DNA from: an uncultured Desulfobacterium sp.
GTDB lineage: Bacteria > Desulfobacterota > DSM-4660 > Desulfatiglandales > Desulfatiglandaceae
Length of the DNA: 64,000 nt
NCBI GenBank assembly: GCA_900258555.1
Contig: LT984854.1
Span: 661,495-725,494 of the forward strand
Direction of reading: 5' to 3'
Shown: piece by piece, positions 45,326 through 54,767 of the stretch
Layout of the letters: every line of letters begins with the position of its first letter
Position numbering within the stretch: position 1 is the stretch's first letter
Made by a program: the position numbers and the translations under genes
The notes under the pieces: model-generated
Seen by the model: only the letters and a program-made list of their open reading frames with translations
Told to the model about the DNA's origin: nothing
Database searches by the model: none

Positions 45326-46666
45326 ATGGGTAAGTACATCAATGCGCTTCATCCGGCTCTGACGTTGTTGGCGTTCTTCTTATTTGGGGTTACCGGAGGC
45401 CATAGTCTGGCCTGGGAGGTGCCGGAAAAAGTCCCGGGCGATTATGAAGGGAAGTGGTATGGCATCCACTGCCCGGATGTGCCCAAAAATGAAATTGTAG
45501 GTCTTGTAGACGGTGAGGAGGCATTTCCCCGCCAGACAATCATAGATTCATGGGGTTATAAGGCAAAGCCCATAGAAGAGGTCAAAGATCTGCTTCCTGA
45601 AACCTTTTTCAACATGTGCTCTCATCCGGAGGACTGGGGCGATATAAGGATAAACGAAACCGCCTATATCCCCATTGATAAATGGCCCGGTGAGCATCGC
45701 AGGCTTATGGCAGAGGCGACTAAGAACAACCTGGGGACCGCTCGGCTGGATGAGAAAGGGCATATCGCAAATTACAAAAATGGGGTACCATTCCCAGGGT
45801 CCACAAACGGGCTGGAAATCGCATGGAATTTTGTATATTCCCGTATCTCCGCCGATGAACTTCTTAACCGTTTCTATTTAGCGGTTGTAGACAAGACCGG
45901 GCATACCAGATATATGGTTGGGGAAGTTGCAAGTCTTGCCTGGAAGGGGAGACTTCACGGCGAAAATGTGCCTTGTCTTGAGCCGAATCCAAAGAATTAT
46001 GACAACTTCTTCTCTTTCGGTTTTAAATCACCCTATGATTTAAAGGGACTTGTAGGCACAACGCATCGTTACGATTGCGCCGACAAAGAAGATGACCAGT
46101 GGCTGTTCCTGCCCCAAATCAGAAGGGTCCGCAGGATGTCAACCGCTCAGAGGTGGGATAAGTGCCCAGGAGGTGTGGATATCACATATGATGGAACCCT
46201 CGGCTTTGCAGGAAAACCGACAAATTATGAGTGGAAATATCTCGGCCGCAAGACGCTTCTCTGCAGTCACAATGGAAAGGCCCAGTTGCAGGAGATCAAG
46301 GGCAAGCCGGGCGGGGCCATTTGCGATCAATGGTATCAGCGAGTAGACTGTATATTGCTGGAATATGCTCCGAAGATTCCCGCCCCCATCTCAAAGGCGG
46401 TCATGTATCTTGATCCTGAATTATACTGCTGCTATTATGTCGAATTCTATGATACAAGGGCCAGGCCATATCTTTTCTACGCCCATGCATTTGTCGTTTC
46501 AACGGATGGATACGCCGGCCCCTGCGGTTTTTTTGTCTCAGATGTTCAGAGGATACACTCCAGTCACAACTATGGCTACGAGGTATCTCTGGACGCAAAG
46601 GCGCGTGACATAAATCCGGAGTTTTTTCAGATGTCCGCCCTGCAAAAGCGTTTTCCTTCAAGGTGA
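45326..46666 (+). CDS. DUF1329 family exported protein
   Basis: This 446-residue protein with a signal peptide (about 1-29, cleaved after SLAW or nearby) belongs to DUF1329, an outer-membrane lipoprotein-sorting (LolA/LolB-like) family. Characteristic parts are FEDTRARPYLFY-like FYDTRARPYLFY, SHNYGYEVSLDAKARDINPEFF at the end, and WLFLPQIRRVRRMSTAQRWD in the centre. GGGAGGA lies before ATG 45326. It starts an operon with a YCF48-type protein (46752), an RND exporter (47751) and a FAD enzyme (50134). DUF1329, YCF48 and MMPL/RND genes are often found together, usually with DUF1302, which is not in this window. Confidence 0.9.
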   Translation: MGKYINALHPALTLLAFFLFGVTGGHSLAWEVPEKVPGDYEGKWYGIHCPDVPKNEIVGLVDGEEAFPRQTIIDSWGYKAKPIEEVKDLLPETFFNMCSHPEDWGDIRINETAYIPIDKWPGEHRRLMAEATKNNLGTARLDEKGHIANYKNGVPFPGSTNGLEIAWNFVYSRISADELLNRFYLAVVDKTGHTRYMVGEVASLAWKGRLHGENVPCLEPNPKNYDNFFSFGFKSPYDLKGLVGTTHRYDCADKEDDQWLFLPQIRRVRRMSTAQRWDKCPGGVDITYDGTLGFAGKPTNYEWKYLGRKTLLCSHNGKAQLQEIKGKPGGAICDQWYQRVDCILLEYAPKIPAPISKAVMYLDPELYCCYYVEFYDTRARPYLFYAHAFVVSTDGYAGPCGFFVSDVQRIHSSHNYGYEVSLDAKARDINPEFFQMSALQKRFPSR

Positions 46667-46751
46667 CAACTTAACTAAGCTTTCAGCTATCAGCAGTCAG
46701 CTATTCACTTACGCGCTGTACTCTTCCACATCTTCAAAAAAAGCCAATGCA

Positions 46752-47744
46752 ATGAACCTTTCCAACCTTTCTGTGCTGCTTGTCATGCTTTCATTTCTGA
46801 TGAACGTTAATTTCTGCCTGGCCGGCGATGATTTCAGGCGGTCTCTATCGTTTGGCCCGCAGCTTGGCCTTTACAGTTTTTACGGTCTTAGTTCTACAGA
46901 CCCGAAAAACATATGGGTTGTCGGGGGCTTTGGAACCATCGCCCATTCAAGCGATGGGGGCAGGGTATGGAACGAACAAAAATCAGGTGTAAAAACCGAG
47001 CTGTATGACATTACTTTTGTTGATAATAATACAGGTTGGACAGTGGGAAGGCATGGCGTTGTACTAAAGACCATCGACGCAGGCAACACCTGGATCAGGC
47101 AGGAGACAGAAAAAAAGGCCGCCCTCTTTGGTGTTTGTTTCGTAAATTCGAGGGTCGGATGGTCGGTCGGTGAGCAGAATACCATCCTGTACACGGATAA
47201 CGGGGGTGAGAGTTGGGTAGGGCAAAGTGAGACAATGGACAGGATATTGAAGCATCTTTTCTTTGTTGATGAGAAATACGGTTGGGTTGTAGGTGAATTC
47301 GGCGTCATTTTGCATACAAATGACGGGGGAAAAAGCTGGGTTGAGCAACTTAACCCCCTGGGGGAGCATACCCTGTTCGGCGTATTCTTTAAAGACCGTC
47401 AAAAAGGTTGGGCCGTAGGGATGGACGGTTGTATCCTCCATACCCAAGACGGCGGCGTCTCCTGGACGACGCTGGCATCACCTCTAACAGAGCACCTCTT
47501 TGGAATTCAGATTATAGGTGATAACGGATGGGCTGCAGGTATAAAGGGAAGACTCTGTATATCAAAAGACAGCGGGCTTACCTGGACTAAATCTACATGT
47601 GGCACCGGCGTCAATGTGTGGCTGCGGCGCGTGCATTTTATTGATGAAAAGACAGGCTTTCTGTGCGGCGCAAATGGCTCAATAAGATATACGCAGGATG
47701 GCATAAAGTGGAAGGAACCTGAGAAGTTGATATTAAATCGCTGA
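46752..47744 (+). CDS. YCF48-like exported beta-propeller
   Basis: This 330-residue protein has a signal peptide (about 1-25) and six visible repeats with the YCF48/BNR pattern: GWTVGRHGVVLKTIDAGNTW, GWSVGEQNTILYTDNGGESW, GWVVGEFGVILHTNDGGKSW, GWAVGMDGCILHTQDGGVSW, and two weaker ones. It should fold as a seven-bladed propeller. YCF48 is known from photosystem II assembly, but bacterial relatives next to RND genes probably assist an export or lipid-transfer complex. It lies 85 bases after the DUF1329 gene and 6 before the RND gene. The ATG has only a weak ribosome site. Confidence 0.9.
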   Translation: MNLSNLSVLLVMLSFLMNVNFCLAGDDFRRSLSFGPQLGLYSFYGLSSTDPKNIWVVGGFGTIAHSSDGGRVWNEQKSGVKTELYDITFVDNNTGWTVGRHGVVLKTIDAGNTWIRQETEKKAALFGVCFVNSRVGWSVGEQNTILYTDNGGESWVGQSETMDRILKHLFFVDEKYGWVVGEFGVILHTNDGGKSWVEQLNPLGEHTLFGVFFKDRQKGWAVGMDGCILHTQDGGVSWTTLASPLTEHLFGIQIIGDNGWAAGIKGRLCISKDSGLTWTKSTCGTGVNVWLRRVHFIDEKTGFLCGANGSIRYTQDGIKWKEPEKLILNR

Positions 47745-47750
47745 AGGGAA

Positions 47751-50123
47751 ATGGTTGAACAAACCAATATGACCTTAGACCAGACTGATCTCCATTACCG
47801 GATAGCCGCCTTTGTTGCAAGGCAGGTGGTCAAAAAGCGGCATCTTGTCTTAATATTCATGGTATGTATGACCATATTCTGGCTCTATCACTGTACGCAT
47901 GTCAAGATATACACTTATCTGCCAGACCTCCTTCCGCAGCATCCTTATACTGATCTGGCCAGGAAGTATCCGTTCGGGGCGATTAATCGCGTGTTACTGG
48001 AAATCCGCGTTAAGGAGGGCGACATATTCAACCGAAATACACTCCAAAAGATTATCAACATCAGTGATGATATGATCTTTATTGAGGGCATGGACAGAAA
48101 CAAGGTCATATCCATTGGAGTGCGCAAGATAAAAAACATAAAAGCTACTTCCTGGGGCCTAAGCGTTCCCTCTCTGATGTTTCCCTCCCCGCCGCAAGAC
48201 GATGAAGAAATGGAGGAATTAAAGTCCAATATCTATTCCAACTCCATGTATTTCGGGCAATTGGTCTCTTTGGATTCAAAAGCGGCACTGATAATCGGGG
48301 AATTTTTCGAGAAGGGAGTTGACTATAAGCTCGCCTACAGGAAGCTGGAGGAGATAAAGACAAAATATACCGACCAAAATAACGAAATCTACATAACCGG
48401 AAATCCTTATCTTTATGGCATTATAAGTCATTATATCGGTCAAACCTTCAAGATATTTATAATATCCGGCATTATCATGCTCTTGCTGGCCGCTGTTTAC
48501 ACCAGACACATACGCCTTACCCTCCTGCCGCTGGCCTCAGCCGTAGTTGCGTCAATATGGGGTATTGGTTTTGTCGGCCTTGTGGGGTTCAACCTTGACC
48601 CTATCATCCTGGTAGTACCCTTGTTGATAAGCGCAAGGGCGATAAGTCACTCAATTCAGCATAACTGGAGGATTAACGAGGAATATGCAAAATCCATGGA
48701 TATGGAAATTGCCTGTGAAAATACAATAAAGGCCCTTTTCTATCCGGGGATGGCAGGCATTGTGACAGACGCCATGGGGATACTGCTGGTCGCATATATC
48801 CGCATCCCTATTATGCAAAAGCTGGGAATAATCTGTTTCTGCTGGGCCATGAGCATGCTGTTTGTAGTGTTGATACAGGATACCATTTTTTATCTCTATC
48901 TGCCGCTGATGAAAGATATTGATAGCTGGTACAAAAAGAAGCGTTCAGGCATAATGGAAAAGGTAATGGGTGTAATCGCCCTGAGCGGAAAAGGAAGAGG
49001 CAGGTACATTATTCTGGGTATAGTGACAACAATGGTGTTAGTGAGCGGATACTTCACATCAAAGCTGGAGGTGGGAGATATCTTTCCCGGGACACCCATC
49101 CTCCGGCCCGCTTCGACATACAATGTGGCGTGTAATGTGATGGATAGGGATTTTCCAGGGTTGATGGACCCCCTTCTCATCGTCGCCAGGTGTGACGGGG
49201 AAAGGGGGATCAGCACGGCCAGGCTGATGGAAAAGCTCTCCGAATTTCAATTCTATTTGATGCAAAACCCCTTGGTAAAAAGGACCGTTTCCATTGCAGA
49301 CCTGATTAAGACAGCCAATATGAAACTAATGGAAGATGATCCGCAGTGTTATGTGCTGCCTGATACCGATCTTTCCATAGGCGCTCACCTGTTGGGGCTG
49401 ATGGGCGGCGGGGCAGAGCCGGATGATTTCGATCAATATTACACACAGGATTATGGTGCAGCAAACCTGGTGGCATTTTGTCAGGACCACACCACAAGGA
49501 CCGTTACAGAGATCATCCGATACTGCAAAGACTATATAAGCCGGATTACAGATAAAGACATCCATTTTGATCTTGCCTCCGGAGTTGTGGGGATAGTGGC
49601 CGCTGTCAACGAGGCTGTTTCAAAGGATCAAGTCCTGATCTCCATAGCCGCCTTTGTGGTCGTTTTTGTATTTTGCTCCATGTTCTTCCAGTCGTTCGTG
49701 GCGGCCTTTCTATTGATACTGCCCCTGGGTGTTGCGAATCTGTTTGTATTCGGATACATGGGACTTGCCCATATAGGGCTTAGTCTTCAGACGTTGCCCG
49801 TCTCAACCATTGCTGTGGGAATAGGTGTTGATTACGGCATATATCTGTTGAGCAGGATAAGAGAGGAGACAATAAGGTTTCAGGACCTTGAAGCAGGTAT
49901 CATTGAGGCCGTAAGAACTGCGGGCAATGCCATTACCATTACTGCCCTGATTGTGATTGCAGGCGTTGTATTCTGGTTCATGTCTGATATCAAGTTCCAA
50001 TCGGATATGGGGTTTTTCCTTTCCCTGGTCACCTTTTTTCACCTGCTGGGCACACTGTTTTTCCTGCCCACGCTTGTTTATCTGGCGAGGCCTTCATTTA
50101 TTTTAAGAAAGATTAACGGATAA
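47751..50123 (+). CDS. RND superfamily (MMPL-type) exporter
   Basis: This inner-membrane transporter of 790 residues has the RND two-fold layout: TM1 (about 33-53), a large periplasmic loop (55-225), five TMs (about 230-385, with RAISHSIQHNWRINEEYAKS), one TM near 425-445, a second large loop to about 630, and five last TMs with VSTIAVGIGVDYGIYLLSRI. No TolC-type partner is nearby. RND proteins of this class move lipids or hydrophobic compounds rather than drugs. The gene is translationally close to YCF48 upstream (ATG 47751, AAGGGA nearby) and FAD oxidoreductase downstream, so all four genes likely serve one outer-membrane or lipid process. Confidence 0.9.
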   Translation: MVEQTNMTLDQTDLHYRIAAFVARQVVKKRHLVLIFMVCMTIFWLYHCTHVKIYTYLPDLLPQHPYTDLARKYPFGAINRVLLEIRVKEGDIFNRNTLQKIINISDDMIFIEGMDRNKVISIGVRKIKNIKATSWGLSVPSLMFPSPPQDDEEMEELKSNIYSNSMYFGQLVSLDSKAALIIGEFFEKGVDYKLAYRKLEEIKTKYTDQNNEIYITGNPYLYGIISHYIGQTFKIFIISGIIMLLLAAVYTRHIRLTLLPLASAVVASIWGIGFVGLVGFNLDPIILVVPLLISARAISHSIQHNWRINEEYAKSMDMEIACENTIKALFYPGMAGIVTDAMGILLVAYIRIPIMQKLGIICFCWAMSMLFVVLIQDTIFYLYLPLMKDIDSWYKKKRSGIMEKVMGVIALSGKGRGRYIILGIVTTMVLVSGYFTSKLEVGDIFPGTPILRPASTYNVACNVMDRDFPGLMDPLLIVARCDGERGISTARLMEKLSEFQFYLMQNPLVKRTVSIADLIKTANMKLMEDDPQCYVLPDTDLSIGAHLLGLMGGGAEPDDFDQYYTQDYGAANLVAFCQDHTTRTVTEIIRYCKDYISRITDKDIHFDLASGVVGIVAAVNEAVSKDQVLISIAAFVVVFVFCSMFFQSFVAAFLLILPLGVANLFVFGYMGLAHIGLSLQTLPVSTIAVGIGVDYGIYLLSRIREETIRFQDLEAGIIEAVRTAGNAITITALIVIAGVVFWFMSDIKFQSDMGFFLSLVTFFHLLGTLFFLPTLVYLARPSFILRKING

Positions 50124-50133
50124 AGGAGGATCT

Positions 50134-51807
50134 ATGGGCACATTTTTTAACAAACGTATATCACGCCGCGACTTTATTAAGATAACCGCCGCAACCACAG
50201 CGGCCCTGACCACAGACTGGAACAGCGTCAGTGCCATGGCCGGCGCAATCGGCCCGAAGGAAAAATTTCCTGTAGTGGTTATAGGCGCAGGGCTTGGGGG
50301 CCTAAGCTCTGCCGCCATCTTTGCCAGAAACGGCTTTCCTGTAACCCTTATTGAGCAACATGACGTCCCCGGAGGTTACGCCACATCATTTGATAGAGAG
50401 GAAGGCAGGTTTACCTTTGATGTCTCTTTGCATGCCACCAGCGGTGTGGCCGGAGGCCCCATGAAAGAGATCTTTGAGGAGACAGGCATCTTAAATAAGG
50501 TTGAGATGGTGGAATTACCGGAGCTTTGCAGGATCATCACCCCGGATTATGATATGACATGGCCGCAGAAAAAGCCTGAGGCGGTAATAGAAAAGCTTTC
50601 CGGTCTTTTTCCTGCTGAATCAAACGGAATCAGGGACTTTTTTGGTCAGATGATGGAAATCCTGGATGAGGCCATGAAGCCTGTTGACCCTGATTCCTGG
50701 TGGGACAGACTGACATTTCCCATCACCCACAGACAGATGTGGGCGGTCCGTGCGCTTACTTTAGGCGACATGCTCGACATGCATGTCCGGGACCAGAAGC
50801 TGAAGTGTTTCCTGTCCGCATTCTGGGCATACTATGGGCTTCCGCCGTCCAAACTGAGCGGGTTTTTGTACGCCATAGCAACCGCCGCCTTCATGCGTTT
50901 CGGTGGTTATTATGTCAGGCACAGGTCTCAGGACCTGAGCAATGCCCTGGTGGATGCCATTGAACAGTCAGGAGGCCGTGTCATGCTCGAGACCCAGGCC
51001 GTGGGGATCAAAATGGAGGAAAAGGCGGTTTCAGGGGTGATCCTGAGTGACGGACAGATGCTGCCTGCGGGAGTGGTTGTCTCCAATGCAAGTGTGCCCG
51101 CGACCATGACCATGCTGGCTAAAGACCAGGCCCTGGAAAACTACTCAGACCATGCTCAGACATACCTTCAGAGGCTGAAGACCTACAGGCCGTCTCTTTC
51201 CACCTTTATTGTCTGGCTGGGTCTCAACCAGGAGATCCGGGGTAAGATCAAAGGATATGAAATATTTTGCGCCCCGCACTATGACCCTGAGGCGGCATAT
51301 CAGGCGGCACTTTCCTGTGATCCGGAGCGCTCAGGTCTGGGTGTTACTATATACGATAATGCATTTTTAGGCTACTCAAGACCGGGGACATCTACAGTGA
51401 CCCTGATTATGATAAGCGGATATGGGCCATGGAGACGATTTGAGGCGGATTATCTGGCAGAAAGAAAAGAGGCCTACCTGAAAGAAAAGGAACGGATCAT
51501 GGAGATACTTATCAGCAAGGCCGAGCAAATGGTCATTCCGGGGCTCAGGTCCATGATCGAGGTCAAGGAGGCGGCTACCCCCCTGACCAATCTGCGTTAC
51601 ACAAAAAACCCCGAAGGCGCCATATACGGCTATGAGCAGACCCTGGACAACTCATTTATGAACCGGATACAGAGCTCTACACCCTTTAAGGGCCTGTATC
51701 TCGCATCGGCATGGGGAGGCCCGGGCGGAGGATATGAACCGTGCCTGGATGCAGGCCGCAAGGCATTCACCGCCTTTGTTAAGGATTGGGAAGACGAAAA
51801 AATTTGA
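50134..51807 (+). CDS. Tat-exported CrtI/CrtISO-like FAD-dependent oxidoreductase
   Basis: This 557-residue protein starts with a twin-arginine signal (ISRRDFIK, then a short Ala-rich segment), so it should be exported folded with its cofactor. The FAD motif VVIGAGLGGLSSAAIFARNG and PGGYATSFDREEGRFTFDVS place it in the phytoene desaturase/prolycopene isomerase superfamily. A second dinucleotide motif region, GVILSDGQMLPAGVVVSNAS, and the C-terminal GLYLASAWGGPGGGYEPCLD are also typical. AAAGGAGG precedes ATG 50134. Tat export is unusual for this family and ties it to the envelope process of the upstream RND/DUF1329/YCF48 genes; substrate unknown, possibly a polyene or other lipid. Confidence 0.9.
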   Translation: MGTFFNKRISRRDFIKITAATTAALTTDWNSVSAMAGAIGPKEKFPVVVIGAGLGGLSSAAIFARNGFPVTLIEQHDVPGGYATSFDREEGRFTFDVSLHATSGVAGGPMKEIFEETGILNKVEMVELPELCRIITPDYDMTWPQKKPEAVIEKLSGLFPAESNGIRDFFGQMMEILDEAMKPVDPDSWWDRLTFPITHRQMWAVRALTLGDMLDMHVRDQKLKCFLSAFWAYYGLPPSKLSGFLYAIATAAFMRFGGYYVRHRSQDLSNALVDAIEQSGGRVMLETQAVGIKMEEKAVSGVILSDGQMLPAGVVVSNASVPATMTMLAKDQALENYSDHAQTYLQRLKTYRPSLSTFIVWLGLNQEIRGKIKGYEIFCAPHYDPEAAYQAALSCDPERSGLGVTIYDNAFLGYSRPGTSTVTLIMISGYGPWRRFEADYLAERKEAYLKEKERIMEILISKAEQMVIPGLRSMIEVKEAATPLTNLRYTKNPEGAIYGYEQTLDNSFMNRIQSSTPFKGLYLASAWGGPGGGYEPCLDAGRKAFTAFVKDWEDEKI

Positions 51808-51817
51808 GGGGAAATTG

Positions 51818-51959
51818 AGCGATTAGCTGTAAGCCGTTAGCATTTAGCTTAATGTTATAACGAATTATAAAAGCTCTCATATTCAATATCGGCTGCAAAC
51901 TAAGATACTGGTGTCAAACCATCATCTTGCTGACAGTCAAGAGCCAAGAGCTAATCGCT
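51818..51959. repeat. Inverted AGCGATTAGCT repeat between convergent genes
   Basis: AGCGATTAGCT (51818-51828) and AGCTAATCGCT (51949-51959) are perfect 11-base inverted copies about 120 bases apart, enclosing further TTAGCTT/AGCC-type words. Similar AGCTNTTAGC or AGCTATCAGC words occur at 7409 and 46682. It fills the gap between the FAD oxidoreductase and the CoA-transferase and is probably a dispersed short repeat. Confidence 0.5.
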
Positions 51960-51968
51960 TATTATTGC

Positions 51969-53162
51969 CTACTTCTTCGGCAGATCAATCACCCCTTCAT
52001 TCCTGAGTTGTTCTATCTCCGCCTTTGTATATCCTGCTGCTAAAAGCACCTCGTCGGTGTGTTCCCCGAAAAACGGGGCAGGCGTTCGCTTGAAGTTGAG
52101 ATCATCTGAAAACTTGGCCGGAAAACCCAACTGAATGGTCTCGCCCCTGACCGGGTCATCCATGGTGGTGATCATGCCCCTTTGCTTCAGGTGCTCGTTT
52201 TCCATGGTCTCCTCCGGTGTCAGCACCGGGGTGATGCAGGAATCTATCTTTTCAAATATCGCATCCCACTCATCCCTGGTCTTGCTTGCAAAGAGTTTCT
52301 TTAAGTCTTCTGTCCTTTCCTCTCCGTCACGGTATTTCTGCAGGTGGTCCTTGATCCACTCTTCCTTTCCCACTGCCTTGCAGAAATTCTGCCAGAATTT
52401 TGCCTCCACTGGGCCCACAGCAATGAATTTTCCGTCCGAGGTCCGGTATGAGTTGTAGCAGAGGCTGAACCCGCGCAGGTCAACGGGCCGTGCGGTCCTG
52501 CCCTTTCTCTGGGCCAGTACCTCTGCGATGTTGCGGATATTAAGGGATGTCAGGACATCTGCCTGACCCACATCAATGTATTGCCCCTTTCCGGTGCGCT
52601 CCCGTCCAACAAGGGCAGCAAGAATGGCCATTGCAGTCACCAGGCCGCCGCCCGCCATATCGCCGATGGGGATGCCCGGGATAACGGGTCTCCCGGTCTG
52701 CTCGCCGGTACAGCCCAGGATGCCGGAGTAACCCAGATAGTTGATGTCGTGACCGACCTTGAGCCTGTATGGGCCTGTCTGACCAAAGCCCGAGGTGGAG
52801 CAATATATTATAGCGGGGTTGACTTTTTTCATGTCTTCGTATCCCACACCCAGACGATCCATCACACCGGGCCGGAAGCTCTCTATAAGCACATCATATT
52901 TAGTAGCAAGCCTTTTTAAGATCTCTCTACCCTTCTCAAGTTTGAGATTGAGTTTCATGCTCTTCTTGTTACGGTTGGCCATAACAAAGGCGTCGCTCTC
53001 ATAGGTGCGTGCCCCGTCACCCCACCTGCCGTAGTCGCCTTCTCCAGGCTCTTCCACCTTGAGCACCTCGGCGCCCAGGTCGCCGAGCATCATGGTGCAA
53101 TACTGGTAGGGCAACAGTCTGGTACAATCCAGGATCTTGATTCCTTCTAGTGGCTGGTACAT
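51969..53162 (-). CDS. CaiB/BaiF family (class III) CoA-transferase
   Basis: This 397-residue enzyme transfers CoA between carboxylic acids, or acts as an alpha-methylacyl-CoA racemase. Family hallmarks are seen: LEGIKILDCTRLLPYQYCTM at the start, VEEPGEGDYGR, ANRNKKSMKLNLK, the catalytic Asp139 in GHDINYLGYSG, and GKGQYIDVGQADVL. AAAGGA is upstream of ATG 53162. It is complete and stands alone, convergent with the FAD oxidoreductase. AMACR-type racemase (SGYGQ and GHDINYLALSG-like segments) is as likely as formyl/carnitine CoA-transferase activity; the acyl substrate cannot be told. Confidence 0.92.
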   Translation of the reverse strand: MYQPLEGIKILDCTRLLPYQYCTMMLGDLGAEVLKVEEPGEGDYGRWGDGARTYESDAFVMANRNKKSMKLNLKLEKGREILKRLATKYDVLIESFRPGVMDRLGVGYEDMKKVNPAIIYCSTSGFGQTGPYRLKVGHDINYLGYSGILGCTGEQTGRPVIPGIPIGDMAGGGLVTAMAILAALVGRERTGKGQYIDVGQADVLTSLNIRNIAEVLAQRKGRTARPVDLRGFSLCYNSYRTSDGKFIAVGPVEAKFWQNFCKAVGKEEWIKDHLQKYRDGEERTEDLKKLFASKTRDEWDAIFEKIDSCITPVLTPEETMENEHLKQRGMITTMDDPVRGETIQLGFPAKFSDDLNFKRTPAPFFGEHTDEVLLAAGYTKAEIEQLRNEGVIDLPKK

Positions 53163-53208
53163 GGTTAATTATCCTTTCTTAATTCTGTTTAGCGTTAAAA
53201 AAGACACT

Positions 53209-53357
53209 CTAGGAGGCTGTCCGAGAATGCCCTTTTTCCCAAGCCCTTTGTTATGTCCGAAAAAATTATCCTCAACATATCAAACATATGCCCCCGGTAA
53301 TTTTTTCGGGCATGCCTCGATTTTGGAAAAAATTGCTATTCTCGGACAGCCTCCTAG
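53209..53357. mobile_element. 149-bp MITE with 20-bp perfect terminal inverted repeats
   Basis: CTAGGAGGCTGTCCGAGAAT and ATTCTCGGACAGCCTCCTAG are exact inverted copies at the ends. If the repeats proper begin at GGAGG, TA is duplicated on both sides, as for IS630/Tc1-mariner elements; that assignment is inference. An inner stem (CCGAAAAAATTA/TAATTTTTTCGG) lies within. There is no ORF. It lies directly upstream of the CoA-transferase gene, 47 bases from its start codon. Confidence 0.82.
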
Positions 53358-53507
53358 GGAGTTATATTGAATCCTTAAAAAAATCAACAGAAACCCCTTA
53401 ACGTCTTGGCGGTTCCTGCCTCCAGTCAAAATTGCCCTATACCCTAAAATTCCACCAAAAAAAAGAAAAAATTCCAGGTCAAAAATCAAGAGAGCTTTTA
53501 GCCTCTT

Positions 53508-53606
53508 TCAATGTCCGGTTTTTGCGGTATGCGTGTATATCATGGTGGTCCTTACGTCTCTATGCCCCAGCAAATTCTGAATTGTGCGGATATCATAAGT
53601 TGGCTG
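53508..53606 (-). pseudogene. Tyrosine recombinase (integrase), C-terminal remnant
   Basis: The minus-strand frame ending at 53508 reads [29 protein letters not shown] in two adjoining parts ([26 protein letters not shown]). This is the last piece of the catalytic domain of phage/integron-type tyrosine recombinases, with the LLGH His and the active-site Tyr in MIYTH. Only about 30 residues persist; the rest is lost. It lies next to a MITE and a RAYT. Confidence 0.75.
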
Positions 53607-53736
53607 TAATGGGTGGCTGGTCTCGTCTATCGGCGGCAAGATGCTGGAATATATGGGCCGAGGCCCGTTTGTAAAAATGGGGACGCTGGTTCCGAAACAC
53701 CTTGACAACAGACTTCATGTTGAGTATTTTTTCTGC

Positions 53737-54729
53737 ATGCCTAGACAGCCAAGACTTGATGCTCCTGGGACCTTACATCACGTAATGGTACTGGGAATTG
53801 ATGGGAAAAAGATATTTTTGACCAGAAAGGACCGGGAAGATTTTCTTAACCGATTGGCCGGTCTCTGCAAATCAGATGCCTTCAGAATATATGCCTGGGC
53901 TGTTATGGCGAATCATGCACATCTCTTGGTAAGAACCGGAAGACAGCCTTTGTCCAAGAGCATGCGAAGACTCTTGACCGGCTATGCTGTTAATTATAAC
54001 CGGAGACATAAAAGACACGGCCATCTGTTTCAGAATCGTTTCAAATCAATAATATGTGAAGATGATCCATATTTACTGGAGTTAACCCGTTATATCCACT
54101 TAAATCCGTTGCGGGCAGGAATCGTCCAAGATTTAGCTGAATTAAGAACATATAGATGGTGTGGCCATTCATCCATTATGGGGATGGTCAAGCGAGAGTG
54201 GCAGGATAATGACATCGTGCTTTCTTGTTTTGGACGGAGACGAAAGCGTGCTATTGAAAAATATGAGAATTTTGTTGAAGGGGGGATAAAGGCCGGTAAT
54301 CGCCCGGAACTGGTGGGCGGCGGGCTGATAAGAAGTCTTGGTGGATGGTCTCAGGTGCTTTCATTGAGGCGGGCAGGGAGTAAGATTTTTTCTGATGAAC
54401 GGATACTGGGGAACAGCGAATTTGTAAAGAATGTCATTGTAGATGCAGAAAAAAAGATAAAAGAGACGTTAAGATTAAAGAAGAAGGTGTCTGAATTGCG
54501 TTCTTTGGCCCTTAAAGTTTGTAAAGGTGAAGGCGTTGATGAATCGGAACTTTGTTCAGGGATAAGGAACAGAAAGGTTGTGAGATGCCGCAGAATTTTC
54601 TGCCAGATTGCGGTAAAAAAGATGGGTTATTCCGGTGCGAATGTTGCGCGTTATCTTGGAATAACAACTTCCGCTGTTAATCGGCTTGCCGTCTCAAATG
54701 AGCTACCGGAAATAACGGAGTACTCTTAA
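53737..54729 (+). CDS. REP-associated tyrosine transposase (RAYT, TnpA-REP type)
   Basis: This 330-residue protein contains a Y1/IS200-like HUH domain: MPRQPRLDAPGTLHHVM start, HUH pair His60/His62 in ANHAHLLVRTG, catalytic Tyr (Tyr83 or Tyr87) in GYAVNYNRRHKRHGHLFQ, and LTRYIHLNPLRAGIV. A C-terminal DnaA-like HTH (GYSGANVARYLGITTSAVNR) follows. ATG 53737 is chosen since conserved sequence begins exactly there; the open frame extends to 53641 without similarity. No matching REP pair was found at both flanks, but there is a hairpin at 54768-54789 downstream. RAYTs are single-copy domesticated relatives of IS200/IS605 that move REP elements. This copy seems intact. Confidence 0.9.
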   Translation: MPRQPRLDAPGTLHHVMVLGIDGKKIFLTRKDREDFLNRLAGLCKSDAFRIYAWAVMANHAHLLVRTGRQPLSKSMRRLLTGYAVNYNRRHKRHGHLFQNRFKSIICEDDPYLLELTRYIHLNPLRAGIVQDLAELRTYRWCGHSSIMGMVKREWQDNDIVLSCFGRRRKRAIEKYENFVEGGIKAGNRPELVGGGLIRSLGGWSQVLSLRRAGSKIFSDERILGNSEFVKNVIVDAEKKIKETLRLKKKVSELRSLALKVCKGEGVDESELCSGIRNRKVVRCRRIFCQIAVKKMGYSGANVARYLGITTSAVNRLAVSNELPEITEYS

Positions 54730-54767
54730 AGTGACCTTTTTCTCTATAAGTTGTCATGGAACCAACG

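Noticed and set aside
53641..53736. Possible N-terminal extension of the RAYT protein
   Set aside because: The family start MPRQPRLDAPG coincides with ATG 53737; the upstream 32 codons have no similarity and overlap integrase-derived sequence.
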